NCBI GenBank assembly: GCA_016787525.1 | Contig: JAEUUP010000162.1 | Span: 1-54,564 of the forward strand | DNA from: Saprospiraceae bacterium | GTDB lineage: Bacteria; Bacteroidota; Bacteroidia; Chitinophagales; Saprospiraceae | DNA length: 54,564 nucleotides | Direction of reading: 5' to 3' | Part shown: piece after piece, positions 1 through 8,069 of the stretch | Numbering within the stretch: position 1 is the first letter of the stretch | Layout: the number at the start of each line of letters is the position of its first letter | Notes under the pieces: generated by a model | Told to the model about the DNA's origin: nothing | The model's input: the letters and a program-made list of their open reading frames with translations, nothing else | Database searches by the model: none | Made by a program: the position numbers and the translations under genes

Positions 1-794
1 TGTTTCACAAAAAAGTCGTTCCAAATATCCACGAATTCGTGAAAAATCACTTTTACAGGACCAGTCAAATCTTTTTTGGTCACCAAACCATATGTAACAG
101 GTTCTTCTTCCAACTCCTCTTGAAATGTACCAAACATTTTATCCCAAATGATGAAACACATACCCATATTTCGGTCGAGATAACGCACATTTGACCCATG
201 ATGCACGCGATGATGGGCAGGTGTGACGAAAATCCATTCCCAAACGGGAATGCGTTTGATGTATTGCGTATGCACCAACAAGCCATAAATCTGTGTAATG
301 GAGAACGATAACATGATGTCCATAGCATCGAAACCCATCAAAGGCAGTGGCATATAGAACACAAACCGATAAATTGGCTCTAAAACCGAAGAGCGGAAAC
401 CAACAGATAAGTTAAAATACTCCGATGAATGGTGTGTCACATGTACAGCCCAGAAGAACCGAATGGTATGCTCAGCACGGTGAATCCAATAAAAAAAGAA
501 ATCTTGCAAAACAATAATCCAGAACCAATACCAAAATTTATTTTCTATCTGAAAAAAACGAAACTCGTATAAATAATTGAAAACCAAATAAGTCGGAATT
601 CGTCGTGTCAAAGCATCAACCGCCATTTGGCTCAGTGTTAAATACAAATTGGTAAAAGAGTCGCGCCAAGAATACATCGGTTTATCACGATGCTGCCGAT
701 TACTCAAATACATTTCTAAAAAAATCAGCATCGCATAAGTTGGCACTGTTACCAAAACCAAACCTAACTCTTTGAAACTATCTGTTAAACTCAT
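1..794 (-). CDS. Sterol desaturase / fatty acid hydroxylase family protein (3' end outside window)
   Basis: About 264 residues are visible from ATG at 794; the C-terminus lies beyond the left edge. The family consists of membrane-bound di-iron enzymes that hydroxylate or desaturate lipids and sterols. The three histidine clusters are all present: HRAEH (about residues 105-109), HVTHHSSE (118-125) and HHRVHHGSN (194-202). Hydrophobic segments lie near residues 10-30, 85-103 and 140-175, as expected for an integral membrane enzyme. The substrate cannot be told from sequence. The gene is followed on the same strand by nothing visible in the window and is preceded by a 107-bp gap from the UPF0173 gene. 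Confidence 0.9.
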   Translation of the reverse strand, partial: MSLTDSFKELGLVLVTVPTYAMLIFLEMYLSNRQHRDKPMYSWRDSFTNLYLTLSQMAVDALTRRIPTYLVFNYLYEFRFFQIENKFWYWFWIIVLQDFFFYWIHRAEHTIRFFWAVHVTHHSSEYFNLSVGFRSSVLEPIYRFVFYMPLPLMGFDAMDIMLSFSITQIYGLLVHTQYIKRIPVWEWIFVTPAHHRVHHGSNVRYLDRNMGMCFIIWDKMFGTFQEELEEEPVTYGLVTKKDLTGPVKVIFHEFVDIWNDFFVK

Positions 795-901
795 ATTTTT
801 ATTTATTAAAAGTTATTAGCTGATTTGTTGTTGATTATTCGTTTGCAATACCATTTTAGGCTTTGACAACAAACTAATAACGAATCCAACTTAATAACGA
901 A

Positions 902-1588
902 CTATCCAAACTGCAATTCTCCGCCAATACTTGGCAAAATCAATTCTTTATTTTCTGCTTCGAAGGCTTTAACTGCGGCTTCGTGGTCAATTTTGATATA
1001 ACCAAAAGTGTCGTAATGACAACCAATTATCGTATCACAATGGATAAAATCGGCTGCAATCACCGCATCATTATAATCCATCGTAAAGTTTGAGCCAATA
1101 GGTAAAATCGCAAAACCCAACGGCGGACATATCATCGGAATCAATTGCATATCAAGCGTCAGAGCTGTGTCACCTGCAAAATAAAAACACCCCTCAGTAG
1201 AATCAATGACAAAACCCATCGGGTTGCCCGCATAAGTGCCATCAGGCAAGCTGGACGAGTGATGTGCCACAACGCATTTGACACGACCGAAATCAAAGTT
1301 CCATGAGCCACCTGTATTCATCGGGTGTGTGTTGGTTACACCTTTGCCGTTGAGCCAAGTGTGAATCTCAAATGCACAAATCACTTTGCAGCCCGTGCGT
1401 TTTGCAATGGCTTCAGCATCAGCTATGTGGTCGGCATGACCATGCGAAATCAACATAAAATCGCATGGAATGGATTCAATATCCACGTCTTTTGCCAGTC
1501 CATTTCCTGAAATAAAAGGGTCAAAAAGGAGATGTTTGCCGTCTATTTCGATACCGAAACAAGAGTGACCGTAGTATTTTATCGTCAT
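902..1588 (-). CDS. UPF0173-type metal-dependent hydrolase (metallo-beta-lactamase fold)
   Basis: A 228-residue protein starting MTIKYYGHSCFGIEIDGK, which matches the usual N-terminus of the UPF0173 (YtkL-like) family. The metal-binding signature HGHADH is at residues 49-54. Further ligand candidates are the histidines in VVAHHSS, the aspartate in FAGDTAL and the histidine in GCHYDT. The reading frame is open 18 codons further upstream, to 1642. I place the start at 1588 because a TAACTTTG promoter element at 1640-1647 lies exactly where the longer form would begin. No signal peptide is seen, so it is probably cytoplasmic. The physiological substrate of this family is unknown. One iterated-motif copy encodes Ser-Thr-Glu-Gly-Cys. 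Confidence 0.9.
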   Translation of the reverse strand: MTIKYYGHSCFGIEIDGKHLLFDPFISGNGLAKDVDIESIPCDFMLISHGHADHIADAEAIAKRTGCKVICAFEIHTWLNGKGVTNTHPMNTGGSWNFDFGRVKCVVAHHSSSLPDGTYAGNPMGFVIDSTEGCFYFAGDTALTLDMQLIPMICPPLGFAILPIGSNFTMDYNDAVIAADFIHCDTIIGCHYDTFGYIKIDHEAAVKAFEAENKELILPSIGGELQFG

Positions 1589-1639
1589 TTTGATAAGATT
1601 TTTGAATTTGTTGGATAGTTTTGAGTAATTTTTGCGGGG

Positions 1640-1647
1640 CAAAGTTA
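1640..1647 (-). promoter_or_regulatory. Probable Bacteroidota -7 element, TAACTTTG
   Basis: A perfect match to the TAnnTTTG -7 consensus on the minus strand, about 50 bp before the UPF0173 start. A convincing TTG -33 element is not visible at the expected distance. Confidence 0.5.
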
Positions 1648-1797
1648 CCTAATTTGTAGTGGTAGGAGATACTGAGAAGAGCTTAAATATGCAAAATTTA
1701 TAAACAAATGTTCCACGGTTTTACACATCTACGCTCAAGGTTATCCACTTTATTTTTAAGTTTTACACAAGGTTTTACACAAGTTATCAATACAACA

Positions 1798-2490
1798 TCA
1801 ACGATAATTCAGCATTTTACGATAAGTCTGAGCAATTATTGAAGTTGAAATACCCAAACGAAACATATTGAAAGCTATGAAATTGGCGATTTGTACCCTC
1901 AACCATGAATTTGTATCGTATTTGCGTGCAGAGACGAGGGCATATTTAGGAATTATTTTGAAAGGCAAAATACCTTGAGAGCGTTTGATGAAATCATATT
2001 CTTCCATAATACAATAGCTTTCATCAAAGCCATTGAGTTGCTCAAAATCGTGCTTTTTGATGAACAGTGTTTCGTCACCGCCTCTACACCAGAGCGGTGA
2101 AAAACGGGTAAAATAGCTATTAATACGAAGCATAAAGCTTTGACTATTAAATCGGTAGCGATAGCAGCCCAAAGCATACCCCTCAGTAAAAGCTTGTTCG
2201 ATATCATCTAAAAAAGATGGAGGTGGCAAGCAATCGGCATGAACAAAATACAGAACTTCGCCTCGTGCTATACTTGCTCCCATATTCATCTGAATCGCTC
2301 GGCCACGCCTACTTGCATACATTATTTTTGCACCTGCTGTTTGGGCTAACGCAGCTGTGTTGTCCTTGCTTTGTGCATCTACAACAATGATTTCGAGCAG
2401 GCGATTGTCGGTATTTGTCTTAAAAAAATGAATGAGTTTTGCAATATTATCAGCTTCGTTGAGTGTTGGAATGATGATACTAAAGGTCAT
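1798..2490 (-). CDS. Glycosyltransferase family 2 (TIGR04283-like)
   Basis: A 230-residue GT-A fold glycosyltransferase. The N-terminus FSIIIPTLNEADNI is the nucleotide-sugar-binding start of family 2. The DxD-like position is in FVHADCLPPP (about residues 90-99). The segment SRRGRAIQMNMGA is characteristic of the small GT2 subgroup annotated as TIGR04283 (rSAM/selenodomain-associated). No membrane anchor is obvious apart from a hydrophobic stretch near the C-terminus. The acceptor is unknown and no partner rSAM gene is adjacent. A copy of the iterated 10-mer encodes Thr-Glu-Gly at 2179-2188. Confidence 0.85.
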   Translation of the reverse strand: MTFSIIIPTLNEADNIAKLIHFFKTNTDNRLLEIIVVDAQSKDNTAALAQTAGAKIMYASRRGRAIQMNMGASIARGEVLYFVHADCLPPPSFLDDIEQAFTEGYALGCYRYRFNSQSFMLRINSYFTRFSPLWCRGGDETLFIKKHDFEQLNGFDESYCIMEEYDFIKRSQGILPFKIIPKYALVSARKYDTNSWLRVQIANFIAFNMFRLGISTSIIAQTYRKMLNYR

Positions 2491-2612
2491 AAATAGGCAT
2501 TTTTAGTGAAAAGTCTGGTTAAAAGTTTCTTATTGTAGCTCGAAACTTTAGATTTATCAAATCTACTTACGACAAACACTCATGTGTAGTTTTAAATCCT
2601 GAAAAATTAGCA

Positions 2613-2975
2613 CTATTGAAAGTAAGCCCAAATTTTAGGTAAGAAAATCAGAAAACCCACAACGACTGCACCAAAAGCCATCAATAAAACCGCACCTGCT
2701 GCCACATCCTTAGCCTTCTCAGCCAATGGGTGATACTGAGGGGATACCAAATCAACCACAAACTCAATGGCTGTGTTCACGGCTTCAGCTGACAAAACAG
2801 CAGCACTAACCAAAGCGATAAAACACCATTCAGTCGTATTGATATGAAAAAAAACACCCGCGCAAATAACTAAAAACAAAGCAGTTAAGTGAATCTGAGC
2901 ATTCACTTGTGTCTGAAAGAGCGTAGCAATACCTTTAATTGCAAAACCAAAACTCTTAATCCGTTTTTTCAGCAT
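2613..2975 (-). CDS. dgkA: Diacylglycerol / undecaprenol kinase
   Basis: A 120-residue integral membrane protein of the usual DgkA length. It has an amphipathic N-terminus, transmembrane segments near residues 30-47, 50-70 and 95-115, and the family signature AEAVNTAIEFVVDLVSP. The following segment LAEKAKDVAAGAVLL is also conserved. Gram-negative DgkA phosphorylates diacylglycerol, and Gram-positive relatives use undecaprenol; which one applies here is not decided by sequence. The start codon lies inside the end of the upstream gene (20-bp overlap), implying translational coupling. The iterated motif falls in the loop codons Pro-Gln-Tyr. Confidence 0.9.
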   Translation of the reverse strand: MLKKRIKSFGFAIKGIATLFQTQVNAQIHLTALFLVICAGVFFHINTTEWCFIALVSAAVLSAEAVNTAIEFVVDLVSPQYHPLAEKAKDVAAGAVLLMAFGAVVVGFLIFLPKIWAYFQ

Positions 2976-3969
2976 CAGTAAGCAAGTTTGTCAATTGGAA
3001 ACTACCTAAAATGCCTAAATGTTCATTTTTTGCCCCAACAATAGTTTCAAAATAGTTGCATTCGAGGTGAGGTGTAAAGAAAATATGGTCTGTAGGGACT
3101 TCAGTCAAATCAAACTGCCCATCAGCACGTGTCGGTCGAAAACCACGGCGGCTATTCAACAGCCCTGCTTGCTGCCTAAACTGCTGAATCTCCCACGACG
3201 ACGACTCAATATTGTAATCACCCACTGTCAAAAGTGGATCTTTGATGGCATGAATATAGTCGGCAAGCGTCTTCATCTGTTGCTGCATAGTGAAATAAGC
3301 AGAAGTGAATAGAGGTGGCATAAAGTAAGTACTAACAACAAAGATAGGACGACTTGAAGCCGTTTTTTTCAGACTTACCACCAAGTTGGGCATATTGTTG
3401 ATGGCTGTATAAAATGTATCAGAAGATGCAAAAGGATATTTTGAATAAATTTCAATACCATACAAATCCACTTTATCAACGCGGCAACGGTAAGGATAAA
3501 TAACTGATAATGAATCTTTTAAACGATTACTCCATTCCAAGTCCACTTCTTGCAATGACAAAACATCGGCGTGTGTCTTTTTAATGGCATCTATTGTCTC
3601 AGCATACTTACTATTGCTCAATGAAATATTAATTTGAGCTACACTTATTTGAAGTGCATGAGCCACTTGTGGTTTAGCTACTTTTGAGTCGGACATGCCT
3701 TTCAAAAATAGGCATAAAAAACCACAGCAAATAAAAGAAACCATTGTCAAACGAGCATTTTTCAGAACTAAGAACAACAGTCCCAAAAACCAGTACGCCA
3801 CCGTAATTTGTGCTGCATAACGCGTAAACCCTCTCAATAGGTGGTTTTCAGGTTGGTATATACAAAGCAGCGCGCCAACAATAAGTACGGCACTGGCTAC
3901 CCTTTGAAATAGCTGCTTTTGTGGTGTAAGTCGTTCAAACATATCCATTCTATTGGCAAAATTAGACAA
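2956..3969 (-). CDS. Membrane-anchored endonuclease/exonuclease/phosphatase family protein
   Basis: 337 residues. The N-terminal part holds about three hydrophobic segments (residues 22-38, 55-70, 74-90). The remainder is an EEP domain beginning AQINISLSN. The catalytic landmarks are LQEVD (139-143), GDYNIES (about 250), PTDHIFF (about 294) and EHLGI (about 316), the last replacing the more usual SDH. The active domain probably faces the periplasm. The substrate may be a lipid headgroup, nucleic acid or nucleotide. It overlaps dgkA by 20 bp, so a lipid-phosphate role is possible, but this is inference. An alternative start is Met9 at 3945. Confidence 0.85.
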   Translation of the reverse strand: MSNFANRMDMFERLTPQKQLFQRVASAVLIVGALLCIYQPENHLLRGFTRYAAQITVAYWFLGLLFLVLKNARLTMVSFICCGFLCLFLKGMSDSKVAKPQVAHALQISVAQINISLSNSKYAETIDAIKKTHADVLSLQEVDLEWSNRLKDSLSVIYPYRCRVDKVDLYGIEIYSKYPFASSDTFYTAINNMPNLVVSLKKTASSRPIFVVSTYFMPPLFTSAYFTMQQQMKTLADYIHAIKDPLLTVGDYNIESSSWEIQQFRQQAGLLNSRRGFRPTRADGQFDLTEVPTDHIFFTPHLECNYFETIVGAKNEHLGILGSFQLTNLLTDAEKTD

Positions 3970-4002
3970 AATCTTTTAGCGTCTAACTTTATATTAAAAA
4001 AT

Positions 4003-5733
4003 TTACAACCGCCCAGCAACAATAAATGGTAGTTTTTCTCTACCTGTTTCGCCTTTGGGACCAACCCACTCTATTAAGAGAATGTAAATTCCTATTCTTG
4101 CTTTAGTATTTTCTTCCGTTTCGCCATCCCATTCAATACTCCCCTCAGTACCCAGTGTATCATTGTGTCTCAACGATTTAACACGCCTGCCTTTATCATC
4201 AAAAATAGTTATCGTTGCAGAATAGCCCGTTTTGTCAAATCGATAATTTAGACTCAAAAAGTCTTCAAAACCATCACTATCGGGTGAAATTTTTTTTCGT
4301 TGCAAAGTAAAAAATTGTTTGGATGTAATTGCTTGCGTCGTATCGAATTGTGAATTTTGCTGTGCAGGTGTAGCAAAGCCGACCGTTTGAGCTGCCGATT
4401 GCCAATTTGCTGCATCACTTGATGGCTTATTCGGATGAACCTTTTCTAAAGAGACCCCCTCAGTATTGGCAAGCAAAGGGTTGTGCCATGATTTATGATA
4501 GGTGAAAGCATCAAGGCTATCTTTGGGTAAACCGCCCTTTAGGATAACTGTATCAGTCGTTTCATTCCAAGTAGGCAGTTTGAGTTTGAGTATATTTTTT
4601 CGAAAAGGAAAGGTTTTATAATGTTCTTGAATATACATAGGGTTGTCAGTCAAAACAATATATGTCTTCGGAAAAAAAAGCATAGATTTATCAATACTAA
4701 CTGTACTTGATTTGTTCCCTATTTTAAACTCTTTTAAATCATAAACTTTGTTCGATTTATTGTATAACTCAATAAACCTGCTTCCACCTGTTTCAGGATT
4801 AAATAAAATCTCGTTCACAGTAACTGAATCAATTTTATTGGTTTCAGGTAGTTTGATGCGCAATGTATCCCCTTTAGTCTTTTGCGAAGAGCCTAAACAA
4901 TCTCTTAGTGTCTTTTTAATAATGAGTTGATAGTCAATATCTTTTTTTAAATTATCGCTCGTTTTTAATATTATTTCATTAAACAAAGGTCTGATTATCG
5001 AATCAGTTCTTAGTGTTAAATTATTTGATATTTGGTAATTAATAGCTTGAAATGCTGAACTACTATCTACATTTTTATTGAATACAAGCCCTATTTGACT
5101 ACTACTTTTTAAGTAATATCTATCCACTTCTAGAAGTGATTCGTCATTTGAGTTGACAGAATTTGGTCTGCTTGGTGTGCCACCATTAGGGTCATTTGAG
5201 CCGTCCCAACCCAATGAATGACAGGGGAAATTGACATTTGTGCGTTCCAAAGTCACACCACCGCTTGCTTTTTTAGAGTCTCGATATAATGTCAAATCAT
5301 AACTGGCCGCATCAATAATTTTTCCGCCACGAGTTGCCAAGTAAAAAATATCATTTGGATTAGACAGTGTAAAAAGGCTATCTAATGCAAGCGTATCTCC
5401 AAAAGCCTTAAATGAAACTTGAGCGTTTTTTTTATATACTGTTACATAATTATTGGGCTTTAGGAGAAAAATTGGTAGAACAGAGTATTTTTTATCATTA
5501 TAAAGCCGTAGATTTTTCAGATTTACCGTTTTTGAAGTTCGATTGAACAATTCAATATATTCTGAATTTGGCAACTTGCCATTAGCCAAAGGTTTTGCCA
5601 TAAACTCGCTGATGATTATATCATAAGGCGCAATGTTAGAAGAATCAATTTGTCCCCAAACAGACCCCCTCAGTAAAAAGCAACTAAAAGCGATGAAAAA
5701 AGAGTATTTTGGTTTAAAAATTGCGTTATTCAT
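4003..5733 (-). CDS. Secreted lamin-tail-domain protein
   Basis: About 576 residues from ATG at 5733, chosen because it gives a clean signal peptide ending near VWGQ; the frame stays open to 5781. Two lamin tail domains are recognisable by their start and strand pattern: IIISEFMAKP...SEYIELFNRT near the N-terminus and VTVNEILFNPETGGSRFIELYN in the middle. The C-terminus (about the last 90 residues, DGFEDFLSLNYRF...GIYILLIEW) resembles the FlgD-like/gliding-associated immunoglobulin module common in Bacteroidota exported proteins. The function of such proteins is generally unknown; surface or periplasmic location is likely. Three copies of the iterated 10-mer lie inside, one within the signal-peptide codons (Leu-Leu-Arg-Gly-Ser). 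Confidence 0.85.
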   Translation of the reverse strand: MNNAIFKPKYSFFIAFSCFLLRGSVWGQIDSSNIAPYDIIISEFMAKPLANGKLPNSEYIELFNRTSKTVNLKNLRLYNDKKYSVLPIFLLKPNNYVTVYKKNAQVSFKAFGDTLALDSLFTLSNPNDIFYLATRGGKIIDAASYDLTLYRDSKKASGGVTLERTNVNFPCHSLGWDGSNDPNGGTPSRPNSVNSNDESLLEVDRYYLKSSSQIGLVFNKNVDSSSAFQAINYQISNNLTLRTDSIIRPLFNEIILKTSDNLKKDIDYQLIIKKTLRDCLGSSQKTKGDTLRIKLPETNKIDSVTVNEILFNPETGGSRFIELYNKSNKVYDLKEFKIGNKSSTVSIDKSMLFFPKTYIVLTDNPMYIQEHYKTFPFRKNILKLKLPTWNETTDTVILKGGLPKDSLDAFTYHKSWHNPLLANTEGVSLEKVHPNKPSSDAANWQSAAQTVGFATPAQQNSQFDTTQAITSKQFFTLQRKKISPDSDGFEDFLSLNYRFDKTGYSATITIFDDKGRRVKSLRHNDTLGTEGSIEWDGETEENTKARIGIYILLIEWVGPKGETGREKLPFIVAGRL

Positions 5734-5885
5734 GTGCTTTGGATTAAAGTGTGGCTTAAAAAGTAGTGCATGTCTCGACAAACTTATATTTTTTTCGGGA
5801 CAGAGACAAAATTTTCCTTTAATTTTGCCGCCACAATTTTAGGAGTTTACCAGTTTTTTATCAAATTTTAAAAATTTAACTACAA

Positions 5886-6899
5886 ATGAGAGTAGCAGTC
5901 GTAGGTGCAACTGGTTTGGTTGGCACTCAAATGTTGAAAGTATTGGAAGAGCGTGATTTTCCCGTTTCAGAATTAATTCCCGTGGCATCTGAGAAAAGTG
6001 TTGGTAAAACCATTACGTTCAAAGGTCAGCCTTTTTCTATCGTCGGCTTAGCTACCGCGGTTGAGATGCGTCCTGATATTGCCATTTTTTCAGCAGGCGG
6101 AAGTACGTCACTTGAGTGGGCACCTAAGTTTGCAGAAATCGGAACAACAGTGATTGACAATTCTTCTGCTTGGCGTATGGACCCGACTAAAAAATTGGTT
6201 GTTCCAGAGGTGAATGCTTCAGTTTTGACAGAAGATGACAAAATCATTGCCAATCCAAACTGTTCAACCATTCAAATGGTGGTGGCATTGAAACCTTTGC
6301 ACGATAAATATACAATCAAACGTGTGGTTGTTTCTACTTATCAATCGGTGACAGGTACGGGTGTAAAAGCTGTGCAGCAGATGGAAAATGAAAGAAAAGG
6401 CATTTTCAATGGCGAAATGGCTTATAAATACCCAATTGACATGAATGTGATTCCTCATATTGACGTTTTCCTCGACAATGGTTACACGAAAGAGGAAATG
6501 AAAATGGTGTTGGAAACTAAAAAAATCATGGGCGACGATTCGATTGCAGTCACTGCGACTACGGTTCGTATTCCTGTTGTCGGTGGTCACTCAGAGTCTG
6601 TCAACATTGAGTTTGAAAATGAATATGAATTAGCTGAAGTTCGTCAAATTCTCGAAAATACTGAGGGGGTCATTGTGGTGGACGATGTGGCTAATTTTAA
6701 ATATCCGATGCCCAAAGATGCACACAACCGCGATGAGGTTTTTGTGGGTCGTTTGCGTCGCGACGAATCTCAACCGAAAACGCTCAATATGTGGATTGTC
6801 GCTGACAATCTGCGCAAGGGTGCTGCGACTAATGCTGTTCAAATTGGTGAATATTTGGTCAAAAATGGTATTGTGAAAGCGCAAGCGGAGTTGGTATAA
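5886..6899 (+). CDS. asd: Aspartate-semialdehyde dehydrogenase
   Basis: 337 residues, the normal family length. The enzyme reduces aspartyl phosphate to aspartate semialdehyde with NADPH, the branch point to lysine/diaminopimelate, threonine and methionine. The Rossmann motif is VVGATGLVG (residues 5-13). The catalytic cysteine is C126 in NPNCSTIQ and the acid/base histidine is H235 in VVGGHSESVN. The gene is monocistronic, with a strong hairpin terminator directly downstream. lysA of the same pathway lies 16 kb away. The iterated motif encodes Asn-Thr-Glu-Gly-Val at 6659-6668, in a loop region outside the active site. Confidence 0.97.
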   Translation: MRVAVVGATGLVGTQMLKVLEERDFPVSELIPVASEKSVGKTITFKGQPFSIVGLATAVEMRPDIAIFSAGGSTSLEWAPKFAEIGTTVIDNSSAWRMDPTKKLVVPEVNASVLTEDDKIIANPNCSTIQMVVALKPLHDKYTIKRVVVSTYQSVTGTGVKAVQQMENERKGIFNGEMAYKYPIDMNVIPHIDVFLDNGYTKEEMKMVLETKKIMGDDSIAVTATTVRIPVVGGHSESVNIEFENEYELAEVRQILENTEGVIVVDDVANFKYPMPKDAHNRDEVFVGRLRRDESQPKTLNMWIVADNLRKGAATNAVQIGEYLVKNGIVKAQAELV

Positions 6900-6917
6900 G
6901 TTTTTGATTGTCAATAA

Positions 6918-6958
6918 AAAAACGGTCAGCAAAGCTTAGGTCTTTGCTGACCGTTTTT
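6918..6958 (+). terminator. Intrinsic terminator of asd
   Basis: Perfect 17-bp inverted repeat, arms 6918-6934 and 6942-6958 with core CGGTCAGCAAAG, followed by a T-rich tail. It begins 19 bp after the asd stop. Confidence 0.9.
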
Positions 6959-6980
6959 CGTTTTAAGGATATGTAGAAAG

Positions 6981-7020
6981 CAAAAAGCCTTTGACAATTA
7001 AAATTGTCAAAGGCTTTTTG
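6981..7020 (-). terminator. Terminator of the tRNA operon, possibly bidirectional
   Basis: Perfect 19-bp inverted repeat (6981-6999 and 7002-7020) around AAGCCTTTGACAATT with A/T-rich flanks. It sits 12 bp downstream of tRNA-Pro on the minus strand and could also back up the asd terminator. Confidence 0.8.
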
Positions 7021-7031
7021 TTATTAGATAG

Positions 7032-7104
<73 letters not shown>

Positions 7105-7192
7105 ATCTTGTTATTTGTTATTGATTTATTCGTTATGAGCTAAAGTAGATTGAACGAATAACGAATAATATTGACGACAAATAACTAACCTG

Positions 7193-7279
7193 CGGAGAGA
7201 GAGGGATTCGAACCCTCGGTACAGTTTCCCGTACGTCAGTTTAGCAAACTGGTGGTTTCAGCCACTCACCCATCCCTCC
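7193..7279 (-). tRNA. tRNA-Ser (anticodon GCU)
   Basis: 87 nt with the long variable arm of class II tRNAs (GTACGGGAAACTGTAC). The acceptor arms are GGAGGGA and TCTCTCC with discriminator G. The anticodon loop TTGCTAA gives GCT, reading AGC/AGU serine codons. The T loop GGTTCGAATCC is canonical. CCA is not encoded. Confidence 0.97.
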
Positions 7280-7317
7280 AATTGGGTTTAAAAACACCTT
7301 TTCTTTCAAAGGCGGTG

Positions 7318-7348
7318 CAAAGATAAATGGTAGTTTTGAATTGTCAAA
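7318..7348 (-). promoter_or_regulatory. Bacteroidota promoter of the tRNA-Ser/tRNA-Pro operon
   Basis: On the minus strand, TTTG (7348-7345), 19 bp, then TATCTTTG (7325-7318). This is a perfect TTTG-N19-TAnnTTTG promoter about 40 bp upstream of tRNA-Ser. Confidence 0.85.
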
Positions 7349-7454
7349 TCTTTTTCAAAAAAGATTTTTCAAATTATGAAATTTTATGCAACTTTGTACG
7401 CTCTTGAAGCCTAAGTCAAATGTCTATCACTTCCTAATTCCCCTTTGTTAAAAT

Positions 7455-7928
7455 ATGGCTGATAATATTGCAAACGTCATTCATCAAACCCATTTTGAGT
7501 ATGCTCACCAAAAAATACTCATTGGACTCATGGTCATTAATAACCGAATGGTTGAAAGACAGACCTCCATTTTAAAACCTTTCGATATTACTTTACAACA
7601 ATACAATGTACTCAGAATACTGAGGGGGCAATACCCAAAAAAATGTACACTCAATGTGATTAGAGATCGAATGATTGATCGGATGAGTGATGTATCGCGT
7701 ATTGTTGAACGCCTTCGTCAGAATGGGCTGCTGACACGCGTGCCAAAAGTTAAAGATAGACGAGCTGTTGATATTTTGATTTCGGAAAAAGGGTTAACTT
7801 TACTAAAAGAAATAGATGCACTGATTGACTATTTTTATGAACCCATTATACAAATGCAAGAAGATGAGAAGACCAAAATGAGCGAACTTTTGGACAAGTT
7901 GTTGTCACATATTTTAGAAACAGAATAA
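7455..7928 (+). CDS. MarR-family transcriptional regulator
   Basis: 157 residues with the MarR winged-helix arrangement. An N-terminal dimerisation helix is followed by LQQYNVLRILRGQYPKKCTLNVI, a recognition-helix region (DRMIDRMSDVSRIVERLRQNGL) and the wing VPKVKDRRAVDILISEKG. C-terminal helices complete the dimer interface. It is probably a cytoplasmic DNA-binding repressor that responds to a small ligand. The ligand and targets are unknown; the next gene downstream has its own likely promoter. The iterated motif encodes Leu-Arg-Gly in the helix-turn region, where many family members carry Leu-Arg. Confidence 0.9.
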   Translation: MADNIANVIHQTHFEYAHQKILIGLMVINNRMVERQTSILKPFDITLQQYNVLRILRGQYPKKCTLNVIRDRMIDRMSDVSRIVERLRQNGLLTRVPKVKDRRAVDILISEKGLTLLKEIDALIDYFYEPIIQMQEDEKTKMSELLDKLLSHILETE

Positions 7929-7986
7929 GTAAGACGTAATTGTTGTGTGTAAATGTTAAAATGATTCATTTCAACAATCTATGAAG

Positions 7987-7994
7987 TACCTTTG
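7987..7994 (+). promoter_or_regulatory. Probable -7 element TACCTTTG for the PKD-protein gene
   Basis: A perfect TAnnTTTG match 76 bp upstream of the start of the large secreted protein. No clear TTG -33 box is at the right distance. Confidence 0.5.
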
Positions 7995-8069
7995 CGCTTC
8001 TATTTAGTCGGTCATTTTTTCAAAAACCAATAAAAGCTCTTAACGATTAAAAAATACTCTCTTACTTGC